Assembly (NCBI GenBank): GCA_019649035.1
Contig: BMAT01009512.1
Coordinates: 48,881 to 71,589, forward strand
Reading direction: 5' to 3'
Source of the DNA: Elysia marginata
Lineage: Eukaryota > Mollusca > Gastropoda > Plakobranchidae
DNA length: 22,709 bases
Part shown: piece after piece, positions 10,546 through 19,599 of the stretch
How positions within the stretch are numbered: the first letter of the stretch is position 1
How the letters are laid out: each line of letters starts with the position of its first letter
Notes under the pieces: model-generated
Seen by the model: only the letters and a program-made list of their open reading frames with translations
The model's database searches: none
What the model was told of the DNA's origin: nothing
Translations under genes and position numbers: made by a program

Positions 10546-10896
10546 NNNNNNNNNNNNNNNNNNNNNNNNNNNNNNNNNNNNNNNNNNNNNNNNNNNNNNN
10601 NNNNNNNNNNNNNNNNNNNNNNNNNNNNNNNNNNNNNNNNNNNNNNNNNNNNNNNNNNNNNNNNNNNNNNNNNNNNNNNNNNNNNNNNNNNNNNNNNNNN
10701 NNNNNNNNNNNNNNNNNNNNNNNNNNNNNNNNNNNNNNNNNNNNNNNNNNNNNNNNNNNNNNNNNNNNNNNNNNNNNNNNNNNNNNNNNNNNNNNNNNNN
10801 NNNNNNNNNNNNNNNNNNNNNNNNNNNNNNNNNNNNNNNNNNNNNNNNNNNNNNNNNNNNNNNNNNNNNNNNNNNNNNNNNNNNNNNNNNNNNNNN
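10546..10896. other. Assembly gap (351 N)
   Basis: Unsequenced or scaffolded gap. Open frames that cross it have no meaning. The two flanks are near-identical, so the missing part may be a tandem repeat, or the gap may be an artefact from joining two overlapping or allelic contigs. Confidence 0.99.
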
Positions 10897-10974
10897 TTGT
10901 TTTCGCAGATGCATATCAAATTAAACAAAAAAAAAACAAAAACATAGGGATGATAATTCTAAAAAATGCACACA
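10897..10974 (+). repeat. Right copy of the gap-flanking direct repeat
   Basis: Matches 10474-10545 in the same orientation. It has an insertion in the A-rich part (AAAAAACAAAAACATAGGG versus AAACATAGGG), and AATTCTAAAAAATGCACA versus AGTTCTAAAAATTGCACA. Confidence 0.9.
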
Positions 10975-11004
10975 TACATACATGAAGCCTTTTCTCTCTT
11001 TATT

Positions 11005-11091
11005 ATCTCTCTCTATTTATCCATCTACCTATCTATCTATCTATATGTCTTTCTATCTATCTATATATCTATCTATTAGTTTATCTATAAA
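11005..11091. repeat. Imperfect (ATCT)n microsatellite
   Basis: ATCT tetranucleotides with TTAT, CTAC and TATA interruptions. Similar tracts lie at 11265-11332 and 11435-11557, with non-repeat DNA between them. Confidence 0.9.
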
Positions 11092-11143
11092 AGTAATTGT
11101 GCATTAATACAATAATAAAGTGCTCAACAATATTGGAGCATGT

Positions 11144-11269
11144 TATTAATTGTGATCTACCTTCCAATGTCAATATGGCGTCTATATATGACGCCTACTG
11201 AGGAATGGAGTCATCCAAGAAACAGTATGTCTAGGCTCTTGACATGGAAGGTAGATCATAATTATTAAT
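11144..11269. mobile_element. Inverted-repeat (MITE- or foldback-like) element between ATCT tracts
   Basis: Left arm 11144-11172 and right arm 11239-11269 are inverted copies about 29-31 bp long. Both share TGATCTACCTTCCA in the same orientation after complementing the right arm, and differ by small indels. Inside the loop, GGCGTC-TATATAT-GACGCC (11177-11195) forms a second perfect 6-bp stem. It encodes nothing. No clear target duplication is visible because the flanks are low-complexity ATCT DNA. It could be a MITE or simply a DNA palindrome expanded with the repeats. Confidence 0.6.
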
Positions 11270-11332
11270 TTATCTATATATTTATCTATCTGTCTATTTA
11301 TCTACCTATCTATCTATCTCTCTATTTATATA
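11265..11332. repeat. Imperfect (ATCT)n microsatellite, second tract
   Basis: ATCT-type repeats with TTAT variants, starting immediately at the right arm of the inverted-repeat element. Confidence 0.9.
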
Positions 11333-11434
11333 CTTACGTCAGAAACTAGTTTTTGTACGGTTGAAGAGAGTACTAAACTTCATTTTCAATAATGGAGCTT
11401 GTATGTTTGTAGATTCTACATACAAACAGGTTTA

Positions 11435-11557
11435 TTTATATATCTTAACTATCTTTCTATCTCTTTATCTATCTATCTTTCTATCTTTCTATCTATCTGT
11501 TTATTTATCTATCTATCTATCTATCTATCTATATCCTGTATCTATATATCCATCTAT
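11435..11557. repeat. (ATCT)n microsatellite, third tract
   Basis: Longer ATCT/TTCT/TTAT array, purest from about 11505 to 11532. Open frames over it (Tyr/Leu/Ser/Ile runs, 11361-11594 plus) are repeat artefacts. Confidence 0.93.
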
Positions 11558-11739
11558 CTCTTTTATTAAGGGAAAAATCTCGGGACAAAGATGAGTTACA
11601 TGTATTGAATATCATTATGCATGTATATACTCTAAAAAAAGTTCTTTTGAGTCGATTGTATAGGCTGAAAGAAAGATTGCGACATCGAAAACACGTATTG
11701 ATCTGTACCGTAAAAAAGTCCATAAATCTCATTATCTGA

Positions 11740-11784
<45 letters not shown>
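11740..11784. repeat. (CT)n microsatellite
   Basis: An almost perfect CT run of about 44 bp, followed by GTCTGACTGCCTGTC. Confidence 0.95.
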
Positions 11785-11787
<3 letters not shown>

Positions 11788-11877
11788 GACTGCCTGTCTT
11801 TTACATCTGTCTAATAGTAAAGAAAGGTGACCACAAACTTAGATTTAGCAACAGGAGAGACAGAACAAGACAGAACA

Positions 11878-11935
11878 TGAACATGGCAGGATTCGAACCC
11901 GCACCACTCTCTGGCACTCACCGTCTTAGAGATGC
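11878..11935 (-). mobile_element. Box-B-bearing SINE head remnant
   Basis: On the minus strand a perfect box B, GGTTCGAATCC, lies within GTGGTGCGGGTTCGAATCCT, preceded by CTCTAAGACGGTGAGTGCCA. This fits the anticodon and T-arm half of a tRNA-like head, but no box A is present further upstream. The family differs from A-C, and the element appears truncated at both ends. Confidence 0.5.
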
Positions 11936-11998
11936 ATAGAAATCTTTTGTCTCGGTCTCCCTTGTTTCGATAACTTTCTTCTTTTCTCTAAACTAAAT

Positions 11999-12546
11999 GT
12001 ATGTCTGTCTCTCTCAGACGGTCTATTTCTCTGTCTGTCTGTCTGTCTGCCTGCCCCTCTCTCTCCCTCCATCTCTCTTTCTCCCTGTGTATCTCTGTCT
12101 CTCTATCTTTCTCCCTCTCTCTAGATCTCTATCTCTTTCTCTCTCACTTTCTCCATCTCTCTCGTTCTCTATCTCTTTCTCTCTCACTTTCCCCATATCT
12201 CTCATTCTCTATCTCTCTCTCACTTTCTACATTTCTCTCGTTCTCTATCTCCTTCTCTCAAACTTTCTCCATCTCTCTCTTTCTCTATCTCTTTCTCTCT
12301 CTTTTTCCATCTCTCTTTCTTATTGTCCCACTTTCTCCATCTCTCTCGTTCTCTATCTCTTTGTCTCTCACTTTTTCCATCTCTATCTCTTTCTCTTTCT
12401 TTATCTATCGCTCTCCCACTTTCTCTTTCTCTCTCTCCTTCTCTCCATCTCTCTCATCTCTCTCGCTCTCTATCTTTCTCTATCTCTCTCTATCTTCAAT
12501 CTCCATCTCTCTTTCCCTCGTTCTCTCTCTCTGTCTCTTTACCTCT
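11999..12546. repeat. Pyrimidine-rich satellite-like tract with a roughly 40-bp period
   Basis: About 550 bp of nearly pure C/T on the plus strand. It is not a simple dinucleotide. CTCTCACTTT or a close variant recurs at 12141, 12181, 12217, 12255, 12295, 12325 and 12365, roughly every 36-40 bp, each followed by a CCATCTCTCTCGTTCTCTAT-like segment. Frames of up to 245 codons (12001-12738) are Ser/Leu/Phe/Ile repeats from this composition and are not genes. Confidence 0.88.
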
Positions 12547-13138
12547 CTTGGTTGTAGGTTAAGTCTGAAGATTGCTTGTGATTCCAGGACAACTATTGTG
12601 CCAGCAGAGACAGCATTGCTTTGCTTATTTCTCTCTATATTGACTATGACTGGCCACACAAATGATTTACCAAAAAAAAAACAACTTCAAAGAAACTCTT
12701 TGTTCTTTTCTTATGTTTCTTTATATTTCTTCCCGTGACAAAAAAAAAGCTGTATATGCAGTAAAAACCTTTTATAATGGATACTGCATTTCATTTGTCC
12801 ACGGAAGAATTCGAAAGGCCTTTTTTCCATGTTGCTAGAATATATCCCAAAACTAAGAGCCCGGATGTTTTTTGTTACATCTATATGAAATAACTTCACA
12901 ATCTTATAGTTCAATGCGTGGGAATAGAAATTTGCAATTTAACTCAACTCCAAACGTTCATTCGTAACGGAACATATTCTGTCTTTCTAAATAAAAGCCT
13001 TTTTTCAAGGAAGAAAACAATAAGCCATAACTGTAAAAAAACAGAGCGCATCTGTAGAGTGCTTAATCCACAGAATTGCTCTAAGACCTTTATATTGGAT
13101 ACCTGACATGCCATTGTCAACCAGATTACCTTTTTAAA
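12547..13138. other. Unique spacer
   Basis: Moderately AT-rich DNA with short frames only (12711-12914 minus, 12918-13106 plus) and no recognised domain or repeat. Confidence 0.5.
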
Positions 13139-13358
13139 TCAAAGAGGAGCAGCGAAAAACTACACCACTCTCGCACACTGACAAGATCTTTCATTGCCCA
13201 TAGTCGGGTACTCCCCGAGCGCATGAGCGAGGCGAAGAAATGTGGGTAAAAAGCTTTTCCTTAAGCACTAAATGTCGATCTGCTGAACAGATAGCAGGAC
13301 TCGAACCCCAGACCTCACAATCCGAAAGCCGAGCGTCTACCACTAGACCACGACGCCA
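13139..13358 (-). mobile_element. tRNA-derived SINE, family C (copy C3)
   Basis: On the minus strand, GTCGTGGTCTAGTGGTAGAC, then GCTCGGCTTTCGGATTGTG and a perfect box B GGTTCGAGTCC. The body continues TCGACATTTAGTGCTTAAGG, ACCCACATTTCTTCGCCTC, GAGTACCCGACTATGGGCA, GAAAGATCTTGTCAGTGTGC and GCTGCTCCTCTTTGA, where it stops. It has the best-preserved head in family C but lacks the distal 100 bp or so. The 76-codon minus frame and the 68-codon plus frame over it are incidental. Confidence 0.88.
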
Positions 13359-13359
13359 T

Positions 13360-14400
13360 AGACGCCTTCTTTGGCGATGTCCAAATCTCATTTCAGACTT
13401 CAGTGTAAATACTAAATACACAATTATGAATGACCCTTCTTGTTAAGTAGGCTTGAAATTGTTCGTGATCTTTTTAACCTTCTACATGTATTACAAAACA
13501 CTAAACACTTTGTTAATTTTTAATGCCTCTTAATGTCGCTTGATTAACCTAACACCGACAAAAATAAGTAAATAAGTAAGTCCTAATTGAAATCATTGTT
13601 GCCACTTGAGGCAATCTGTTTTCGTCATTAAGTACTGCTTTAACATATTCGTGACTTTAAAAAAAAGTGATTAGGACTGAGAATAGATTACAAAATTACC
13701 ATTCTTGCCTACGAGCAGTTGACTCTCAAAGTGGTAGTTTGCCAACAGGAACGAAAATTTGCTCTATAATTTTTTTTTCAACAGTTTGAAGAGTATTAAC
13801 AGCGATTTCGTTATGCATAAAAGTAAACTCCTGCTGGGATAATGACTTGGTTTTGACGTAACTGTATAGCGATAAGATTTATCATGAACGAAGGAAATGA
13901 ACTTGTTTTCGTCATAAAATAGTGATGATATTACAATTTCCCTAACCAGTTAGAGTACAAGGTCTAAAAAGGTGCTCATTTTTTGTTGAAAATACTGGGT
14001 GGTATCGCTTTAATCATATGTGAAAAATTAAAGTAAGGAATGAGATTCAAAAAAAAAAAAACTCTTCTCACACTTGGTTTGATCAGATTACAAAAACAAT
14101 GTTTTATACTGTAAATTGAGATCTTGCTGATATGTAAAGAAAGTTTATGTACATGTATCTAGTTATAATTTGTTTACTAGCTGTTATTTTTTTTTAATTA
14201 ACAGTAGGGTCGTTTATAATAATACTTTTTCCAGTCTAATTACTTTGACTTTGCGCAATCTTTCAGGTCGTGATTTGTGTATGGCCTTCGGGAATAGGTT
14301 AAATTAGTATTACTCAATTGTTAGCATCCCATCTTTTTTTTTTTATTGTGTAAGCAAAATTAGTTTGATGACATCATATTTGCTAAATTAGTCTGGATCT
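13360..14400. other. AT-rich spacer, no gene seen
   Basis: No recognised SINE, inverted repeat or exon. Several A or T homopolymers of 8-12 bp are present. Confidence 0.5.
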
Positions 14401-14427
14401 TTCTAAACACAAGTCACGGAGTAGAAA

Positions 14428-14505
14428 GTACCTCCTACCTAACTTTCCACAGTCCACCCACCTGTAAAATGGGTACTTATCTACTGGCAATTCTTGAATT
14501 TGTGA
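14428..14505 (+). mobile_element. SINE family A core fragment in a different context (copy A5)
   Basis: CTTTCCACAGTCCACCCACC, then TGTAAAATGGGTACTTATCT and CTTGAATTTGTG match the central part of family A (compare 15588-15652). Neither the tRNA head nor the family A 3' part is present. Downstream (14505-14640) there is unrelated, less AT-rich sequence, including GGCGCTGCTCTGTGGCGACA and GCTGAGTAATGAAGCCGAA. It may be a truncated copy, or a separate SINE family that uses the same central domain. Confidence 0.6.
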
Positions 14506-14640
14506 TATCCGCCAGCAACACCCTGCAAAGAGGTAAAAAATGGCCTTCAGTTGCACTAGACTAGTCTGCCGGGGCATTAGTGGCGCTGCTCTGTGGCGAC
14601 ACAGTTACGCTGAGTAATGAAGCCGAATTTCCCGAAAGGG

Positions 14641-15020
14641 ATAAATATAGAGTATAAACATTTAAAAGATTATTGATTTCAAGTTTTTTGTTTATTATTT
14701 TTATTGTCTCATTTAACTGGTTTGATAGTTGTTGAGTTTATTTCGGACAACTCGAATTTATCTTGTTTTTTTAACATTTCCATTAATATTATAGTAACAA
14801 CATGTTCATCATCATGTTTATATAAATATGGACACTTTTAACAGCTTACACGAACGCTATGTCGAGAGATAAAGTGTTTTTACTATACAGAATTTTTTTT
14901 TGACAGGCGTGTCTTGCTGATAATTATGTACATTAAAACCCTAGACATTGAAGGCATTAATACGATGGCAGTGGGAAAAAATTGACAAAAAAAATTGTCT
15001 AATTTTTTTTTCAGTGATTG
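14641..15020. other. AT-rich spacer
   Basis: AT-rich sequence with no recognised element or gene. Confidence 0.5.
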
Positions 15021-15022
15021 TA

Positions 15023-15262
15023 GTCTGATTTTGAGGAGTCGAAGTTTGGTCCCTGACCAAGGCTATTTACACACATTTTCTTCGCGTCACTCAGTCGATA
15101 AAGGTATACCCGACATATGCGGTGAAAGATCTTGTCAGTACGCTAAAGAGATACGCTTTTTTGCTGCTCCTCTTTGAGTGCATCAGGTAATTTTATTGGA
15201 AATGGCCTGTCAGGGAACACATGCAAAGCGCTATGTAAAAACGCTCTTTACTTTACCTTTTT
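15023..15262 (+). mobile_element. tRNA-derived SINE, family C, 5'-truncated (copy C4)
   Basis: The head is missing or badly decayed. From AAGGCTATTTACACACATTT it follows family C through CACTCAGTCGATAAAGG, TACCCGACATATGCGGTG, AAAGATCTTGTCAGTACGC, GCTGCTCCTCTTTGAGTGCA, TGGCCTGTCAGGGAACACAT and GCTCTTTACTTTACC. 5' truncation is usual for LINE-dependent retroposition. Confidence 0.82.
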
Positions 15263-15264
15263 AC

Positions 15265-15475
15265 TAGTGATGCCTCATAATAACGATAAAGTTAACATTT
15301 TCTCTTCCTTTATTTTAGAGGCGGGTGTAGGGTTAGGAATATGTGGTTTACTTTTTCAGATAATACAAATATTAGCCTTAGTAAATACATACGCAATGTC
15401 TTGGGTAATTATTGAGATTTCCCTTTTAAAGGTTCAAGTTTAGTTTTCAAGTCTTAGAGGCAACAAAAATTAAGT
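15265..15475 (+). other. Spacer between two SINEs
   Basis: AT-rich sequence forming the 3' part of an 89-codon open frame (15174-15443) whose first third is SINE sequence. The residual frame is hydrophobic with no recognisable domain, so I do not call a gene. Confidence 0.4.
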
Positions 15476-15805
15476 GGATCAGCTTGCCTCAGTGGTTAGC
15501 GATTCGAACTTGTGATCCGGCGGTCGTGGGTTCGATTCCCAACCACAACGCATGTTGTTGCTGCCTTAGGAAAGCAGTTATTCCACACTTTCCTCAGTCC
15601 AGCTACCTGTAAAATGGGTATTTGGCTTTAGGCAGTGCTTGAAATTTGTAGAATGTTAGTGATTGAGCGCCTAACAGGCAACCGTGCTGTAATGGTCTGA
15701 AATAAGAGTTGAATTTGCTTTGGTGTGTATTGGCCTGTTGGGGGAAAGATGTCTTGAGAAAAAGCAAAGTCTTGACACTACCTTCGGCGCTGGGGGACTA
15801 TAATC
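15476..15805 (+). mobile_element. tRNA-derived SINE, family A, best-preserved copy (A2)
   Basis: The head has box A-like TGCCTCAGTGGTT and a perfect box B GGTTCGATTCC. The body has CTTAGGAAAGCAG, CTTTCCTCAGTCCAGC, ACCTGTAAAATGGGTATTTG, AGGCAGTGCTTGAAATTTG, TTGAGCGCCTAACAGGCAAC, GTGCTGTAATGGTCTGAAAT and TTGGCCTGTTGGGGGAAA. It ends GTCTTGACACTACCTTCGGC, then GACTATAATCCACATA. This copy serves as the reference for the others here. The 3' end grades into AT-rich sequence with no clean tail. Confidence 0.9.
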
Positions 15806-16319
15806 CACATATTTTTCTTTATTAAAAGTATATTACCACCAGGATGGTGCTTTTTCCGCAGAGATTTTGTGAACCATAATACTATTAGCACCTCATTCAT
15901 TTTAAACCACGAAACGTAAATAAATTTAGAACCAGCAAACACAATGGTTTGAATAAAACGGAGCTTTTGTCTAAATATTTTTTACATTAGTATTTTTCTT
16001 GTCACAAATATAAGTTGCTGATGTATAAGCTATTAAAGTCAACTCTCATAAAGAACGTAACAAAAGATAATCTAAAACTAACAGAATCCGCAAATGCAGG
16101 AACAAAACGAAGCGACCGTCAGAAAAGAAAACATTTAAGAAACCAATGCAAAACAGAGACTACAGACAACAAGCCTTCCTTATCTGGTTAAATTAAACAT
16201 GTTTCTATAACCTCCAGAGATTACGTATGAATGCAAACATTAAACTCTCTATATCACCCACATTTGGTTAGGGTCTGTTTAGTCCATCCAAATACAACAT
16301 GTAGTTGATTTATTATTTT
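15806..16319. other. Spacer, no gene seen
   Basis: AT-rich sequence without a recognised repeat, exon or RNA gene. Confidence 0.5.
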
Positions 16320-16327
16320 CATGGCAG
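16320..16327 (+). repeat. Target-site duplication of SINE B2, left
   Basis: CATGGCAG immediately before the SINE head, repeated exactly at 16632-16639 directly after the AACC tail. Confidence 0.85.
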
Positions 16328-16631
16328 ACCGGCTGAGTCGCCTCGCGGTCTGGCACTCGCTCAGAGATCGGGAGGTGCGGGGTTCGATCCCCGGCCGAGT
16401 CAAACCAGGGACTTTAAAATTGATATCAGCAGCTGATCCACCTAGTGCCTGGCATTATGGATTTAGTGCTAAGTCTGGTCGGCCCGGTGTCAGGATAATG
16501 TGACTGGGTGTGGTGTACGGAAACGCTCCTTAGATCACAGTGTGGCAGCACGCTTTCTGTTGTCCAGAGCGCCGTCTCTGACATAACCTCGAATTTGACT
16601 GGGACGTTAAAATTCAAACAACCAACCAACC
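16328..16631 (+). mobile_element. tRNA-derived SINE, family B, complete (copy B2)
   Basis: A 304-bp element with box A TCGCCTCGCGG (one base off the usual TGG start) and perfect box B GGTTCGATCCC. The body is shared with B1. It has the 3' end GACTGGGACGTTAAAATTC and a short (AACC)n tail. The perfect 8-bp flanking duplication CATGGCAG shows full-length integration by target-primed reverse transcription. The 60-codon open frame starting at 16321 is just this SINE read through and not a gene. Confidence 0.94.
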
Positions 16632-16639
16632 CATGGCAG
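16632..16639 (+). repeat. Target-site duplication of SINE B2, right
   Basis: Exact repeat of 16320-16327, starting at the last C of the AACC tail. Confidence 0.85.
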
Positions 16640-17095
16640 GTTGCATCACCTGTAGATTTGTGTCTGTTTCGTAAACGTAATTGTTTTGTTTTTTTTTACT
16701 TACCTCGATACTAGTGAAAACAAAACGAGAAAAAGAAGGAGAATATCAACAACACAGCAACAACAAAAAGATCACCAAGAAGACGTGAGTCTTACTATCA
16801 TTTCATCAGAGTATCAAAAACTTTGTTGCAGAATAGAATCAGAGTTTTTTTAAGTTACCTTTCGACACATTCACGCTAAATTCTTTTTCTACTTGGGTTG
16901 AAAATTTTGTCTATAAAGGCATGAATACAATTTTTACGGGTCAATCAAAAAAGAATTGAAAATTAAGAACAATAATTATCATTAATGCTAATTGGCAAAA
17001 AATGAACAGAACTAGAAATTAGAAATTATGACAATTACACGCGATGCCTAGAACTGAGGCTAGAACGCAAGAAAACACGAAACGCGGAGCCTAAA
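16640..17095. other. AT-rich spacer
   Basis: No gene or repeat family recognised. Confidence 0.5.
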
Positions 17096-17119
17096 AATTA
17101 ATGGAAGGAAAATGGCGCC

Positions 17120-17350
17120 CATAACCTAATCTAGATCTAGGTCTAATACAAACTTTAGATCAGGACATCTTTTACATCTAACTCTAAATCTAGATTATCC
17201 ACAAAGGTTTCCTAAAGCATGTCAAACTTTAAGACTTTTGATGCAGAGTTTAGATCTAAATCTAATCTATATTCTATAATATTCATCAAACGAATCGCGC
17301 GAAACTCTTTTGTGTATATGTGTTCTTCCACCAGCCCTTTTAGATCTATT
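17120..17350. repeat. Degenerate TAGATC/TCTAGA-type repeats
   Basis: AATCTAGATCTAGGTCTAAT, then AAATCTAGATTA and TTTAGATCTAAATCTAATCT, and later TTAGATCTATT are scattered through the region. They read as decayed pieces of a hexanucleotide TAGATC repeat. I recall this kind of repeat as common in some heterobranch gastropod genomes, which adds weak taxonomic support. Confidence 0.5.
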
Positions 17351-17355
17351 GAGTA

Positions 17356-17384
17356 GGGGAGGGGAGGGCTGTTTTGACCTTGGG
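17356..17384 (+). other. Potential G-quadruplex
   Basis: GGGG-A-GGGG-A-GGG at 17356-17368, then another GGG at 17382-17384 after a long 13-base loop. Three tight runs and one distant run make this a modest candidate. Confidence 0.35.
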
Positions 17385-18838
17385 TTTTCTCTGAAATAAA
17401 TTAATAGCTTTATATCTACTCAATTGTTTTCTTCTATAACTTTTTGCAACTAGCGTCTAAGATATTTTTAACACTAACGAGTCGAATCTAATGAATAGGC
17501 TCTGTTGTTTGAACTAATGCAATCCTCCTCAACTTTTGCGCGAAAAAGAAAAAGAAATTCTGTCACATTTTTATCTGTCCCCCTGTTTGTTAATCGGCAT
17601 GCGTGTAGAGACCCCATTGCTCTCTTCAAGGTTTCTCCTGGTTCTTACACCAGGGAAAATTAATCCTGATCTCTTGATTAAACCTTGAGTAGTTTCAGTG
17701 CTCGCCTGCTAATGATTGAACTGGAATTACTCGAGTACGCCCCTCACCTCAACTCATGCTCACCACTAACTGTAATCGGGTTATCAAGTGAATTTTCACC
17801 CCCCCCCTCCCCACACCCCGCCCCATTTATTACGCCTACCTTTGCGTAATTACAGTATCATCTCACTATCGGTATTAATTAGATGTACGTTATTGACGTA
17901 TCATGCTTAACCTCAAAATAATCGTCTTTTGCAATACATACGAAGCCCTTTTGCTGGACTTTAGGACTGAGCGATACAGAATGTCGTTCATTCATACATC
18001 CACTAGGAAATTTCAATGAATAATGAATGTTTCTTCTTTTATCTTCATTAAATGTCTGTCCATATAAATATTTTATGTGATATTTATTGTTATCACTATT
18101 AATGTATTTATACTAAATTTGACTCTATGCGTACTATAATCTTTAATGCGATGTGGTTTTTTTCACTGTTACTGCTTATGTAATTGTCAATATTGTTTTT
18201 GTGCGCTGTTTTATCTCTTCACATTCCTATCACTCTATCCTTGCCTTTCCTTCTCTCTTTATCTATCAATTTTATTCTTACAATACCTAAAGTATAACAG
18301 ATGTATATCTGTATTATTTTCTACCAATACAAATTTTTTTATGTGATTATGCATTTCCTCTGATATATCTTTCGGTTCCACAATGATGCCATTACTTGTT
18401 GCTTTATATCGCGGCTGTGAAAGTTGGACTATTAAAAGACGAGCGAATGTAGCAGAATAATTTGAGTCATACATTATCTCTGTATGTACATAATTATTTT
18501 GTGTAACGAAACACGACGATAACAACTTTTTATGGCCATAGGAAAATTAAAGTTTCATGTTCATATTTATATATTTTTATTCTCTTCTTTATCAATAATT
18601 TTTTGAGGGAACACCCCTTTTGATATTTAAATAAAAATTTGATCAGGTTCAATTTTGTTCTATCAAGGTGCAAGATTGGAAGATCGCGTTATAAAAGTTT
18701 TTTGTTTTTTTTTGAGAATATAGAAACTGTCGTATGGTACAACAGTGGCATGTCTAAGTGGACGTGAAATTTAAAACTTCTCAGCCAGCTAGAAGAATCT
18801 GGTTTATTACCTTGCACTTCCTCATGTGTTTCTTACCT
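17385..18838. other. Gene-free stretch
   Basis: Apart from the C-run block noted separately, this holds mixed to AT-rich sequence. Frames 18146-18346 plus and 18259-18525 minus overlap each other and have no recognisable domain. Confidence 0.5.
17799..17824 (-). other. Strong potential G-quadruplex / i-motif block
   Basis: On the plus strand, a C9 run (17799-17807) is followed by C4 (17809-17812), C4 (17816-17819) and C4 (17821-17824) with spacers of 1, 3 and 1 bases. On the minus strand this is GGGG-C-GGGG-TGT-GGGG-A-G9, a textbook four-run G-quadruplex pattern with very short loops. No gene is visible to give it a regulatory role. Confidence 0.7.
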
Positions 18839-18839
18839 C

Positions 18840-18871
18840 TGTGTGTGTGTGTGTGTGTGTGTGGGTGTGTT
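18840..18871. repeat. (GT)n microsatellite
   Basis: Some fourteen GT units followed by GGGTGTGT. Confidence 0.95.
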
Positions 18872-19590
18872 GAGGCCAAGCCAAAAACTAACATGTTTTA
18901 CAACAAGTCTAACCTAATCTATTAGCTGATAGCGTGATATTCTCGTGATGAGATGTTGAAGTTTTTTTTTTTGCTTTGCATTTGTCTGAGCTTTAAAACG
19001 TTGAAATTGCGTGAAAATTGTGCTAAAGTTTTGTAAAACAAAAGGTGATCCGTGCCTTAGTGAGCATTGCTTCTTTTAAATACATGTACGTATTTGATTT
19101 CGAATTAACTGAATAAACTAAATATTGAATATTAAATGAAATTATGTTTTCATATTGAAGTTAAAAAAGCAAAAAAGACGAAGAAAATACCTGTTATTCT
19201 AAAAGCGTTTTCCAAAGTAAAAAATTCCTACACTTTACCCTTTAGGCTTTACACTTTTTCAGACGTTTGGGTACAGAAAAAAAACTGATAGATAATACCA
19301 AAGACGAGACAAATGACGGAGATGGAAGTTCATCTTGAAAGAAAACCTAAAAATAAAAACAACTCCCACACATATATTGCCTTGGGGGTTCCTAAGTCAT
19401 TTCTCGATGTATGTAGGCGATGAATGCCAAATTGGAATAAAAGGCCGGTCACTGAAATTTAAGCAGTTTGCTAGCTGAAAAGGTGATAAATTATTTCAGA
19501 AAGGTGAGAGTTAAAAAAAAAAGGAAAGTGCGATCGGAAAGGAAATTAGCTTTACTGGTTTGCAACCGGAGTGTTTGTAAAACTAATGCG
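18872..19590. other. AT-rich spacer
   Basis: No gene or repeat family recognised. The frame at 19468-19701 is Lys/Arg rich because it enters the purine tract. Confidence 0.5.
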
Positions 19591-19599
19591 GTGAAGAAA

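Noticed and set aside
10474..10985. Several 130-157-codon frames around 10.5-11.0 kb
   Set aside because: They consist almost wholly of the N gap.
12001..12738. 245-codon open frame, and the overlapping 186-codon frame
   Set aside because: Ser/Leu/Phe/Ile runs caused by the pyrimidine tract. There is no domain, and the frame is open only because CT-rich DNA lacks stops.
13299..13358. Functional tRNA gene
   Set aside because: Boxes A and B are good, but the sequence cannot close an acceptor stem and continues into a SINE body shared with other copies.
8070..15805. SINE C followed by SINE A occurring twice (8.07-8.80 kb and 15.02-15.81 kb), as if a composite unit had been duplicated
   Set aside because: The DNA between C and A in the two places is unrelated and of different length, so independent insertions explain it.
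16321..16503. 60-codon frame with protein-like text (LSRLAVWHSLRDREVRGSIP)
   Set aside because: It is the tRNA head and body of SINE B2 in translation. The matching region in B1 is broken.
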